Below, one piece after another: positions 29,148 through 35,579 of a stretch of DNA of 64,000 bases (the first letter of the stretch is position 1; the number at the start of each line of letters is the position of its first letter). The translations under genes and the position numbers were made by a program. The DNA lies in NCBI GenBank assembly GCA_038230215.1, contig JBBRNR010000001.1, positions 62,001 to 126,000 of the forward strand. The letters run 5' to 3'. The notes beneath the pieces are model-generated. The model was not told the DNA's origin and ran no database searches. It worked only from the letters and a program-made list of their open reading frames with translations. The stretch is from DASVRZ01 sp038230215 (lineage in GTDB: Bacteria > Verrucomicrobiota > Verrucomicrobiia > Chthoniobacterales > DASVRZ01).

Positions 29148-29236
29148 TAATTTCGGGCACTTTTGCCCATTTCCTCACACATCATCCCGCGCACTCAAAA
29201 TCCTCATTTACAGGGACTTACAGAGAATTCTTTTTT

Positions 29237-29254
29237 ATCCTGAATCATCCTGAA
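29237..29254 (+). promoter_or_regulatory. Tandem ATCCTGAA repeats near attL
   Basis: Two copies of ATCCTGAA start 10 bp apart (29237 and 29247), one helical turn, between the attL core and the arm-type repeat. The layout suits cooperative binding of an excisionase such as the element's HTH protein. This is inference from position only. Confidence 0.4.
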
Positions 29255-29273
29255 ACGTCCCATTTTTGGGCGC

Positions 29274-29295
29274 AGGGTTACATAAATGGGTTACA
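29274..29295 (+). promoter_or_regulatory. Left arm-type integrase site (double GGGTTACA)
   Basis: A 22-bp stretch, itself two direct GGGTTACA boxes 13 bp apart joined by taaat, is repeated exactly at 33451-33472 near the other end. Identical inner repeats flanking a tyrosine-recombinase element are expected of arm-binding sites for the integrase N-terminal domain. It lies 127 bp inside the attL core. Confidence 0.65.
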
Positions 29296-29326
29296 TATTT
29301 GTCGGCGACTTTGAGCCCTAGATGGA

Positions 29327-29455
29327 CTATTTGACAGGAGGCTTTGTATTGCTCGGAGGAGCTTTAGGCACGAGATGGCCTCCATGTGGATGTTGAATTC
29401 CTCCGCTTGGTATCTTAACCGTTGGCAAACTGGGTTTGGCTGCTTGTTTAGACAT
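29327..29455 (-). CDS. 42-residue peptide with VPKAPP motif (element cargo)
   Basis: Small ORF beginning MSKQAAKPSLPTVKIPSGG and ending in GHLVPKAPPSNTKPPVK. No signal peptide or membrane segment. An AGGA sits 11 bases before the ATG and the start is one base after the stop of the 60-residue gene, so it looks translated in the same operon. The GHLVPKAPP motif recurs in both upstream neighbours, which supports a real gene. Function unknown. Confidence 0.55.
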   Translation of the reverse strand: MSKQAAKPSLPTVKIPSGGIQHPHGGHLVPKAPPSNTKPPVK

Positions 29456-29456
29456 A

Positions 29457-29639
29457 TTATTTTTTTCCTATAGTTGGCACACTTGTGGGAGGTGCAACAG
29501 GCACTCGTTGACCTTTGATAACTAACTGGACTGAACTTATTTGCTCCGTGGCGCCACCAGCTTTTAAAGTAGGGGACATTGAAGGAACTCGCGCTCCGAG
29601 AAGAGCGGCTAGCGCTGTATTAGGAATATTAGTGTTCAT
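29457..29639 (-). CDS. 60-residue peptide with VPVAPP motif (element cargo)
   Basis: Small protein beginning MNTNIPNTALAALLGARVP with a C-terminal stretch GQRVPVAPPTSVPTIGKK that echoes the motif of its neighbours. Its ATG overlaps the stop of the 220-residue membrane protein (ATGA), so the two are translationally coupled. No recognised domain. Mildly hydrophobic near residues 8-18, but not a convincing membrane segment. Confidence 0.6.
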   Translation of the reverse strand: MNTNIPNTALAALLGARVPSMSPTLKAGGATEQISSVQLVIKGQRVPVAPPTSVPTIGKK

Positions 29640-30298
29640 TGAGTGTCCGTTTCTGTAGTTGTTTTTTTAGTAGTTTCCTCCGTTGTTACCGTAATCTTTC
29701 GAGTGGCTGTTGGAGGTTCTTTAGGCACTATTTTCCCCGCCAGAGATTGCTGTTTCTCAGTTATCGGTGCCACTGGAACCAAATGACCTTCATTTAATAT
29801 CTTTGTCTCTTTTTTTGAACTCTCATTCATATGTTTTAGGTTAAAGCTTACAAAAAGCATCATCATCACAAGCCCTACGAGAAATAGAATTCCGCCAGAG
29901 AGATTAAGTCCCGCAGTAAAGCAGTCATACCAACCGCCCGGACGGTCCATTTTTTCTTCGACATCCTCTTCGCTGGTGCGTTTGTCCAGTTGCCGGATTG
30001 CTTTCCTAAGTGCTTGTTGGCTTGTAAGAAAAGAAAACAGTATGCTAGTCGAGCTTAGCGCCCAAGAAATCCAAGCCGCCAGCAACAATGACGAGTAAAT
30101 TAGATCTTTAGTTCCAACAACATCTTTTGTAAAAGCAAAGGACAAACCTAATGCTCCACCTGATAAGGCGAGAACGGCTTTATCGTATTCGGACTGAGAA
30201 TCTTGCTCGGTTTTAGTGAGAAGGCCTCGATACTCGGCAAGAATAATTTTATCTCCGGGGGTCATCTTTGATCCCACATCTTGGGGGGATGATGGCAT
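29636..30298 (-). CDS. Three-helix membrane protein with GxxVP repeats (element cargo)
   Basis: A 220-residue protein of unknown function. Three membrane segments are evident: LALSGGALGLSFAFT, LLLAAWISWALSSTSILFSF and LSGGILFLVGLVMMMLFVSF, with a charged cytoplasmic-looking loop between the second and third. The C-terminal tail carries two copies of the element's motif (GHLVPVAP and GKIVPKEPP) and ends in a Thr/Glu/Lys-rich tract. First gene of the three-gene cargo operon. The next in-frame ATG is 11 codons downstream. Possibly a sensor or effector membrane protein; no evidence beyond topology. Confidence 0.7.
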   Translation of the reverse strand: MPSSPQDVGSKMTPGDKIILAEYRGLLTKTEQDSQSEYDKAVLALSGGALGLSFAFTKDVVGTKDLIYSSLLLAAWISWALSSTSILFSFLTSQQALRKAIRQLDKRTSEEDVEEKMDRPGGWYDCFTAGLNLSGGILFLVGLVMMMLFVSFNLKHMNESSKKETKILNEGHLVPVAPITEKQQSLAGKIVPKEPPTATRKITVTTEETTKKTTTETDTQ

Positions 30299-30331
30299 TA
30301 ATACCCTTTATCTTGTGATGTGGTCAATCTT

Positions 30332-30359
30332 TTTCTACTCAGCCATTTGTAGGTAGAAA
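30332..30359. repeat. Short inverted repeat between rep and cargo operon
   Basis: TTTCTAC (30332-30338) and GTAGAAA (30353-30359) form a 7-bp inverted repeat with a 14-base loop, 34 bp upstream of the membrane-protein gene. It may be an operator for the cargo operon or an accessory replication site. The rest of the 124-bp gap shows nothing else. Confidence 0.3.
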
Positions 30360-30422
30360 TTTATGAAGGGGGGAACAGCTGGCCGTCAGGCTTTTAGATT
30401 CGGGCGTCCTGTATGAGTTTTG

Positions 30423-31340
30423 TTAAAAAGGTATGCCGCGTTGCAGTTGAACCCATGGGCCGACTTCGACAGCCCACTCGCAGACTGTCAGCCAAGTCGT
30501 TATCGAATTGGTGAAGATCGTAAATGCACCACGATCGGCACAGCCGCGCCGATACCCGAGCTTTTTCATACGCTTGCGAAACACGCGCCGGATTCGATTC
30601 ATGGTGTCCTCCTCGATCTCCTGTTCTTCAAATGGCGAGACAGGCAGTTTCTTTCGTCCGATGACTCCCCAAAATCGGCCCACATTCTGCCCGAAGCTTC
30701 CGCAATCTTTGCCCATGTAACGTTTGCTGGCGTAATTGGCCGCCTCTCGAATGGAGGAAACCTTTTTGACCTGAGTTCCCGCTTGAAGGTGATAAGGATC
30801 GCCTGAATCGACAATCTCATACCAGCGTTGTGCGATGATGGAATGATGAATAAAGGGCAGGCCGAAAACCATCAAATGATAATGCGGTGCGCCGCGTTCC
30901 TGTGGTTCAAGTTTCCAGATGAACGAGCACTCTGGATAATTGTAAATCAGCCATTGCCCGAAGAGGTCGAGATGTCGCTTCCACGTTTCTGGAGATTCCG
31001 GCCAAATTCTCGGATAAGTCAGCGTGATAAAGAGGGGAAGGAATGCCAGGTCGAATCGCATCGAATGAATCAGCTTGAGGAGATTTTTCCGGCTCTTCCC
31101 CGTGAACGAGGTGAGAGCCTTTTTCTTACCTTTCTTTTCTCCCTCGAAAGGTGAGATGCGCTTGATGGGAGTGACATCAATACGGGAGCCAAAAAGATAA
31201 ACTCTGACAACTGACTTGGTGGCATTTTGCCATCCAATCTCAGCGTCCCGGCGACGAGCCCGAACGCCGATTGTGTCATTGATGATCGCCTCAACCTCAT
31301 ACCCTCGGAACTCCTCAAGAGGGTCCTTTAGCCGTCTCAT
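30423..31340 (-). CDS. HUH rolling-circle replication initiator (Rep)
   Basis: A 305-residue Rep-like endonuclease that would nick one strand at an origin to start rolling-circle replication. The three HUH motifs are in order: FITLTYP (motif 1, residues 104-110), GAPHYHLMVFG (motif 2, His153 and His155 for the metal) and ANYASKRYMGK (motif 3, catalytic Tyr203 or Tyr208 with nearby Lys). One tyrosine motif suggests a plasmid or ssDNA-phage type Rep. An IR hairpin at 31372-31409 lies just upstream and could be its origin. Only Rep in the element; no helicase or coat gene follows. Confidence 0.82.
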   Translation of the reverse strand: MRRLKDPLEEFRGYEVEAIINDTIGVRARRRDAEIGWQNATKSVVRVYLFGSRIDVTPIKRISPFEGEKKGKKKALTSFTGKSRKNLLKLIHSMRFDLAFLPLFITLTYPRIWPESPETWKRHLDLFGQWLIYNYPECSFIWKLEPQERGAPHYHLMVFGLPFIHHSIIAQRWYEIVDSGDPYHLQAGTQVKKVSSIREAANYASKRYMGKDCGSFGQNVGRFWGVIGRKKLPVSPFEEQEIEEDTMNRIRRVFRKRMKKLGYRRGCADRGAFTIFTNSITTWLTVCEWAVEVGPWVQLQRGIPF

Positions 31341-31371
31341 TTCCTGAGATATGGCAAGATAGATAAACCAA

Positions 31372-31409
31372 GGGAGTGTCTCTGACGCTGGCGCGTCACA
31401 GACACTCCC
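31372..31409. repeat. 38-bp hairpin upstream of rep (candidate double-strand origin)
   Basis: GGGAGTGTCT (31372-31381) pairs with AGACACTCCC (31400-31409); after one c/c mismatch TGACGC (31383-31388) pairs with GCGTCA (31393-31398), leaving a tggc loop. The hairpin covers the stop of the HTH gene and ends 31 bp before rep. No U-tract follows on the minus strand, so it is not a standard terminator. HUH Reps commonly nick in or beside such hairpins. Confidence 0.5.
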
Positions 31410-31620
31410 GTTCGTCTATCTCTGCCGTTGACTCACGGCAGAAGCGTTGCAATTCCTCGGAGGAATACAGAGGGCGACGAGTGGCCCGCGAAGGCCGCAA
31501 CAGTCCGCGCTTTGTTAGTCGATCAATCGTTGCGGGGCTAATGCCCAGCGTTTTCGCCGCTTCTTCTCTCGTGAAAGCATAGCGCGGCGTGGCTATGTTA
31601 GGAGCTTGTGGTATTTGCAT
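31396..31620 (-). CDS. Excisionase-like winged HTH protein
   Basis: A 74-residue MerR/AlpA-type helix-turn-helix protein: YAFTREEAAKTLGISPATID is the HTH, followed by a wing (RATRRPLYSSEELQRFC). Such proteins direct excision or regulate element genes. Start is taken as ATG 31620 (MQIPQAPN); the frame stays open to a TTG at 31644. A 6-bp hairpin (GCCGCA/TGCGGC, 31621-31636) sits directly against the ATG and could hide its ribosome binding site. Same direction as the gene before it and as rep after it. Confidence 0.75.
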   Translation of the reverse strand: MQIPQAPNIATPRYAFTREEAAKTLGISPATIDRLTKRGLLRPSRATRRPLYSSEELQRFCRESTAEIDERECL

Positions 31621-31655
31621 GCCGCAACCGTGCGGCAGGAGCAATCAAGAGTAAT

Positions 31656-32363
31656 TCAGGCCGTCGAAGGCTTGTCAGATGTATTTTTCCGAGGCCGTCC
31701 TCGGTTGGCTATTCTCAGTCCATCCTCGGAACAAATATTACGAAACTGCGCGCTGAAATTGGCCCACGCTCTAGGGTTTTCGTCAAAAAACTTATCTCCG
31801 CAAGCCCTGAGAATCTTCCGATAACAAGTTAGTAGTTCGGCGATATTTCGAACTTTCTTGGCATCGATCCATGGTCGCACGCTCATCAAGAACAAACAGA
31901 TTTGCACGGTGTGATTGTCTCCCATGCGTTCAAGAGAATAACAGACCGCCTCGCCGGAAGCACCTTTTGCAAAACTCGCGAAAAATTCACATGCAACGTC
32001 GTGCGGAAGAGTATGAGCTTCGCTGACTGCTTCTCGAATCGCTGGCATTTCACTTTGTTTCATCAGGTCGAATTGCTTCCTGATTTCACCCGCCAACGGG
32101 TTGTCTGGTAGGTCAGGAATTTCGGTTTCCTCAGCCATCTTCCCAAGGGAAAAGAATATGCCCGCGCATAGCCCATGGAACCTCGCAGGGTTCGTCTTAA
32201 CGTCCTCTAGCTTTAATGAGGGGCAACAAGTTCTCGTAAAACGCAGTGCTACATTGTTCAACCACTCAGGTATTGGTTCGGCCAATACGTAATCTAAAAG
32301 CCCCGGCGAGTTTCCGATGTTGTTTGCAGTGACGAAAAATTCCTCAACGCTTTTTGTTGTCAT
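31656..32363 (-). CDS. Unknown 235-residue element protein with AT-hook-like tail
   Basis: From ATG 32363 (MTTKSVEEFF) the product has 235 residues, mostly helical by composition, and no membrane segment. The C-terminus (NRGRPRKNTSDK) contains GRPRK, the core of an AT hook, suggesting DNA contact. The ATG overlaps the integrase stop (ATGA), so it is coupled to integrase translation. I do not recognise a family. Its place between integrase and excisionase suggests a role in maintenance or regulation of the element. Confidence 0.7.
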   Translation of the reverse strand: MTTKSVEEFFVTANNIGNSPGLLDYVLAEPIPEWLNNVALRFTRTCCPSLKLEDVKTNPARFHGLCAGIFFSLGKMAEETEIPDLPDNPLAGEIRKQFDLMKQSEMPAIREAVSEAHTLPHDVACEFFASFAKGASGEAVCYSLERMGDNHTVQICLFLMSVRPWIDAKKVRNIAELLTCYRKILRACGDKFFDENPRAWANFSAQFRNICSEDGLRIANRGRPRKNTSDKPSTA

Positions 32364-33439
32364 CGTGAAGGACTCCTTTCCACGTCGAAAGTCATTCGCT
32401 TTGCCATTGCGTCGCTGTGTTCGTTCCGAAGATGACCGTAAGTTTTCGCAGCTAGAACGCCGCCATCTTTGTGGCCGAGCCATTCCGCAATCACTTTGAA
32501 ATCACACCCAAACTCGATTGCGTTGGAACAAAAGAAGTGGCGCATGGAGTGATGTCCAAAACTTGGCAGACCCAACCGAGTGCAAGCCCGTTTGATTTGC
32601 AAAATCGCTGCCTTGATTGCAAAAAGCGGCATTTCTGGTTTGGCGTCTGGCTTGCGTGATCGAATATCCGTCAAGAGACGGCGCAGGGGAGGGAACATCG
32701 GAACGAATCGGAAGTCATGGTTTTTCGTCCCGGTCTCGCCGCCTGTAATGCGAACGGTGCCCAGGTCAAAGTTCACATCCTCCCATTTGATGCTGTTGCC
32801 TTCCATTTGACGGCAGCCGGAATAGCCGAGCAATTCCACGAAGTCAGCCGCCTCTCCCGTCGATTTATGACCGGAGCGCAATTCGTTGATCAGGGCGGAA
32901 AACTGATCCTTCGTCGGGATAACGATTTTTGTATTTCCCTGCTTCCGTCGCTTCAAATTGTCGGCTGGGTTGTCGATGAGGATTCGCATGTCGTCTTTCG
33001 CGTAAGAGAATATCCGCCGCATGGTCGCAATTTCCTCGTTCCAAGTCCGGGGTGTCAGTTTCGCTCCCCGTTTTGTTTTCCAGACTTCCAGATGCTTGAG
33101 GCCAATGGAACGAGCTGGAACCCCTTTCAGAGACGGTGTGATGGCTTTGACGGCTCTTTGCAGCCGTGCATGGGAGCTGGCCTTGAGTTCAGGCTTAACC
33201 GAGTCCAGCCAGCGTTTCGCCAATTCCTCAAAAAGAATCGACTTTTCCTCTCCGGTGCCGTGCAGCCGGGTAGTTTTGTCCATGAACTCTCGAAGACGCC
33301 TCTTTGCGAGTGCAGAGTCGTTTGTCTTTAGGCTGCGTCGAAACTGCTTGCCGCCTCTTTTGACCAGCACATAGTAAGTCCCGGTTTCAGCCCGATAAAG
33401 GTTAGGACCGACCAGCTTAAAACTTTGATGAACAGCCAT
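32360..33439 (-). CDS. int: Tyrosine site-specific recombinase (integrase)
   Basis: A 359-residue phage-type integrase. Arm-binding N-terminus with YYVLVKRGGKQFRRSLKT, SAM-like core-binding domain (about 60-160), then the catalytic domain: Arg210 in GYSGCRQMEGNSIKW, His297/Arg300 in HHSMRHFF, His323 in EWLGHKDGG and the nucleophile Tyr334 in AKTYGHL. It lies 88 bp from the tRNA-Arg gene with its promoter end toward the tRNA. One arm-type repeat (33451-33472) sits 12 bp upstream of the start, so integrase binding may repress its own promoter. Confidence 0.95.
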   Translation of the reverse strand: MAVHQSFKLVGPNLYRAETGTYYVLVKRGGKQFRRSLKTNDSALAKRRLREFMDKTTRLHGTGEEKSILFEELAKRWLDSVKPELKASSHARLQRAVKAITPSLKGVPARSIGLKHLEVWKTKRGAKLTPRTWNEEIATMRRIFSYAKDDMRILIDNPADNLKRRKQGNTKIVIPTKDQFSALINELRSGHKSTGEAADFVELLGYSGCRQMEGNSIKWEDVNFDLGTVRITGGETGTKNHDFRFVPMFPPLRRLLTDIRSRKPDAKPEMPLFAIKAAILQIKRACTRLGLPSFGHHSMRHFFCSNAIEFGCDFKVIAEWLGHKDGGVLAAKTYGHLRNEHSDAMAKRMTFDVERSPSR

Positions 33440-33450
33440 GACAAAATTAT

Positions 33451-33472
33451 AGGGTTACATAAATGGGTTACA
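33451..33472 (+). promoter_or_regulatory. Right arm-type integrase site (double GGGTTACA)
   Basis: Exact copy of 29274-29295, same orientation, located 55 bp inside the tRNA-proximal core and 12 bp upstream of the int start codon. Two GGGTTACA boxes 13 bp apart. Probably an arm-type integrase site and operator at once. Confidence 0.65.
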
Positions 33473-33527
33473 AGTCCCGTTTTTGCTCCCGATAAAAAAG
33501 TCGTAACTGCTTATCAATCAGGTATTT

Positions 33528-33599
33528 GTCTCCATAGTTCAACGGATAGAACGAGGGTTTCCTAAACTCTAGATCTGGGTTCGATTCCCGGTGGAGACA
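33528..33599 (+). tRNA. tRNA-Arg (CCT anticodon), integration site
   Basis: Complete cloverleaf of 72 nt: acceptor GTCTCCA pairs with TGGAGAC, D arm GTTC/GAAC, anticodon stem AGGGT/ACTCT around loop TTCCTAA (anticodon CCT, reads AGG), T arm CTGGG-TTCGATT-CCCGG, discriminator A. The CCA tail is not encoded. The 5' 39 bases are supplied by the integrated element and the 3' part by the chromosome, so the promoter now lies in element DNA. Confidence 0.96.
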
Positions 33600-33726
33600 C
33601 TTATTGGTGAGCGTGTGCGCAAATGTGAGAAAAATGGACCAATTGTTCAAAAAAACATTTGTCACAAACGAGAATCAGTGTTTTATAGTTCCAATCCCCC
33701 AGTAAAACCCCATTTTCCCCCAGATT

Positions 33727-33867
33727 ATGTTCATCATGCTTTCCGTAATTGGAGCTGTCTTTCTGACTGGCTCTTTAATGCTCTTGTGGGCTAATTTCAA
33801 CGCTGTTGAAGGTTATGAAGACGAAGAAGGTTTTCATACGGGTCGTAGATCTAAAAGCCAGTTATAA
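33727..33867 (+). CDS. Small single-pass membrane protein (46 aa)
   Basis: Short ORF with an N-terminal membrane segment (MLSVIGAVFLTGSLMLLW) and a charged tail (EGYEDEEGFHTGRRSKSQL). No ribosome binding site stands out. Its stop lies inside the hairpin terminator shared with convergent ubiE. The hydrophobic-then-acidic layout is typical of genuine small membrane proteins, but there is no independent support. Function unknown. Confidence 0.45.
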   Translation: MFIMLSVIGAVFLTGSLMLLWANFNAVEGYEDEEGFHTGRRSKSQL

Positions 33868-33877
33868 GCTGGCTTTT
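33853..33877. terminator. Bidirectional hairpin terminator
   Basis: AAAAGCCAG (33853-33861) and CTGGCTTTT (33869-33877) form a 9-bp stem with a 7-base loop. The A/T ends give a U-tract in both directions, so it can end both the small plus-strand ORF and minus-strand ubiE, whose stop lies at its centre. Confidence 0.85.
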
Positions 33878-34560
33878 CGCGCCTGATAAAGGCTCACAAT
33901 TCCGCCAGCCATTTGCCTTGATGAAGGTGAGGCTCCTCCCGATTGTGAGATAAGTCCGGTCATTCCCTTGCCGCTAGGGAAAGCCTCAATGGATTCTCCC
34001 AAGTAATCGTAGGCACATTTCTCGCCCGTCAATAATTCGGCCAGGCGTGGGAGAAAATGCCGCAGATACAGGCGGTAGGGGACCTTGAGAAAATGGGTGG
34101 GCATGGAAAAATCCAACACCAGCAGAAGTCCGCCGGGCTTCAGAACGCGGAAAAATTCCCGGATCGCATCCTCGTAGGAAACCATGTTGCGCAGGCCGAA
34201 AGCGACTGTCAGAGCATCAAACGTGTCATCCGCAAATGGCAGATTCGTCCCATCGGCGCCGGTAAGATTGGGCACGTTCTTGCGCTGGGCTTCGGCAAGC
34301 ATCGGCAGGCAAAAATCGGCGGCAACGATCTCCGCCTCCGGGCAATGCTTCGCCAATGTCAGCGCCAAATCTCCGCTGCCGGTGGCGAGATCCAGAATGA
34401 GCCGGGGTCGATGTGCCGCCACCAGTTTGGCCATGCACCTGCGCCAGCCATAGTCCAGACCGAGACTTAAAACATGATTCGCCAGATCATAACGCCGGGC
34501 GATTTTCCCGAACATTTTCTGAATGAAAACCGGGTTTTGCGGATGCGATTCAGGCCTCAT
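33862..34560 (-). CDS. ubiE: Demethylmenaquinone/ubiquinone methyltransferase UbiE/MenG
   Basis: SAM-dependent C-methyltransferase of quinone synthesis, 232 residues from ATG 34560. Family signatures: MFGKIARRYDLANHVLSLGL near the N-terminus, LDLATGSGDLALTLAKHCP (SAM-binding motif I), DALTVAFGLRNMVSYEDA and RVLKPGGLLLVLDFS. The ATG overlaps the stop of a small upstream ORF by one base (TGATG). Ends in a shared terminator hairpin. Confidence 0.94.
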   Translation of the reverse strand: MRPESHPQNPVFIQKMFGKIARRYDLANHVLSLGLDYGWRRCMAKLVAAHRPRLILDLATGSGDLALTLAKHCPEAEIVAADFCLPMLAEAQRKNVPNLTGADGTNLPFADDTFDALTVAFGLRNMVSYEDAIREFFRVLKPGGLLLVLDFSMPTHFLKVPYRLYLRHFLPRLAELLTGEKCAYDYLGESIEAFPSGKGMTGLISQSGGASPSSRQMAGGIVSLYQARKASL

Positions 34561-34742
34561 CAACTCGCAGCCGTGGGCACAGTGTGCCAGCCCGTAATGC
34601 GTCCGATTCTGACGGTGTTATCAATAACGACTAAAGGTTCACCCCGAGACGGCAAGAAGTGGACGAGGGTTGGCATGGGGCAGACATTGCACGATTTCTT
34701 CCAAAGTGTCCATCGGGTCCAGTCAAATGGAAAATGGCTCAA
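34560..34742 (-). CDS. 60-residue protein coupled to ubiE
   Basis: Short ORF from a TTG at 34742: it begins SHFPFDWTRWTLWKK, contains PMPTLVHFLPSRGEPLVVID and ends TGWHTVPTAAS. It is rich in Trp and has a conserved-looking strand (PLVVIDNTVRIGRI). The stop overlaps the ubiE ATG (TGATG), which favours translational coupling and a real gene, but no ribosome binding site is visible and an in-frame stop lies not far upstream. Unknown function. Confidence 0.4.
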   Translation of the reverse strand: MSHFPFDWTRWTLWKKSCNVCPMPTLVHFLPSRGEPLVVIDNTVRIGRITGWHTVPTAAS

Positions 34743-34783
34743 TGCCCACGCATCTGGAGCCGAATCTTAACCAACGGCAGAAA

Positions 34784-34856
34784 TGGGTTGTCCGGGGCTC
34801 GAACCCGGAACCTGGCGATTAAGAGTCGCATGCTCTACCAATTGAGCTAACAACCC
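34784..34856 (-). tRNA. tRNA-Lys (CTT anticodon)
   Basis: Minus-strand cloverleaf of 73 nt: acceptor GGGTTGT/ACAACCC, D arm GCTC/GAGC, anticodon loop CTCTTAA (anticodon CTT, reads AAG), T arm CCGGG-TTCGAGC-CCCGG, discriminator A. The first anticodon-stem pair is a T/C mismatch; the other four pair. CCA is not encoded. Confidence 0.95.
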
Positions 34857-34976
34857 GTTTTTGGCGGGGTAAAGGTGTAACCTTCGCCAACGGGATTCGC
34901 AAGGGGAAATTGCGGCGCTCACCGGGCTGAGAGACATCGCTTGCTGTCGCGCGAGAGCGGGTGATAGGTTGCGCGC

Positions 34977-35579
34977 ATGATTGCATTGATCGATTACGGC
35001 AGTGGAAATTTGCGTTCCGTGGAGAAGGCGCTGCTGCACATCGGAGCCGGGGTCAAACTCGTCGATTCACCGGAAAAACTCGCCCAGCACGACGCTGTCG
35101 TTCTCCCGGGTGTCGGCGCATTTGGCGATTGCGCAAACAACCTCCGCAGCCGCGGCCTCTGGGAGCCAATGCAGGATTGGCTGCGGTCGGGTCGCCCCTT
35201 TCTCGGCATCTGCGTGGGCTATCAACTGCTCTTCGAGGGCAGCGAGGAAAACCCCGGTGTGAGCGGACTTGGATTCTTCCCGGGCCAGGTTCGGCGCTTC
35301 TCGACGCCACAGTTGAAAATCCCACAAATCGGCTGGAACACCCTCGAAACCCAGCCGTCGCCACTCTGGAAAGGGCTGCCGCAGAACCCGTTCGTCTTTT
35401 TCGTCCACTCATTTTTCCCGACGCCGACTGACACGTCGGTCGTCAGCGCCACGACTGAATACGGCGAGTCGTTTGCCGCCGCCGCATCGAAAGACAACGT
35501 CCACGGCGTGCAGTTCCACCCGGAAAAAAGTCAGGCAAATGGCTTGCGCATTCTCCAGAACTTTGTGGAATCGATCTGA
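34977..35579 (+). CDS. hisH: Imidazole glycerol phosphate synthase glutaminase subunit HisH
   Basis: Class I glutamine amidotransferase of 200 residues that feeds ammonia to HisF in histidine synthesis. Shows LIDYGSGNLRSVEKAL, the nucleophile GICVGYQLLFEGSEE, and the His/Glu pair in VHGVQFHPEKSQANG. The stop overlaps the hisA start by one base (TGATG). hisF does not follow in this window, which is unusual since hisH-hisA-hisF often cluster. Confidence 0.96.
   Translation: MIALIDYGSGNLRSVEKALLHIGAGVKLVDSPEKLAQHDAVVLPGVGAFGDCANNLRSRGLWEPMQDWLRSGRPFLGICVGYQLLFEGSEENPGVSGLGFFPGQVRRFSTPQLKIPQIGWNTLETQPSPLWKGLPQNPFVFFVHSFFPTPTDTSVVSATTEYGESFAAAASKDNVHGVQFHPEKSQANGLRILQNFVESI

Larger units (their letters stand above)
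29108..33566. mobile_element. Integrated element in tRNA-Arg(CCT), about 4.4 kb
   Basis: Bounded by a 40-bp perfect direct repeat (29108-29147 and 33527-33566) equal to the 5' half of tRNA-Arg(CCT). Everything inside is on the minus strand: integrase, 235-aa unknown protein, excisionase-like HTH, HUH Rep, 220-aa membrane protein, 60-aa and 42-aa peptides. Paired arm-type repeats sit inside both ends. The predicted circle (29148-33566) is 4419 bp. Rep plus integrase without coat, Zot, relaxase-coupling or portal genes suggests an integrating plasmid or a phage satellite rather than a complete filamentous phage. Confidence 0.88.

Noticed and set aside
29108..33566. Complete filamentous (inovirus) prophage
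   Set aside because: A Rep and small membrane proteins are present, but no Zot/pI-type ATPase, coat or adsorption protein can be recognised.
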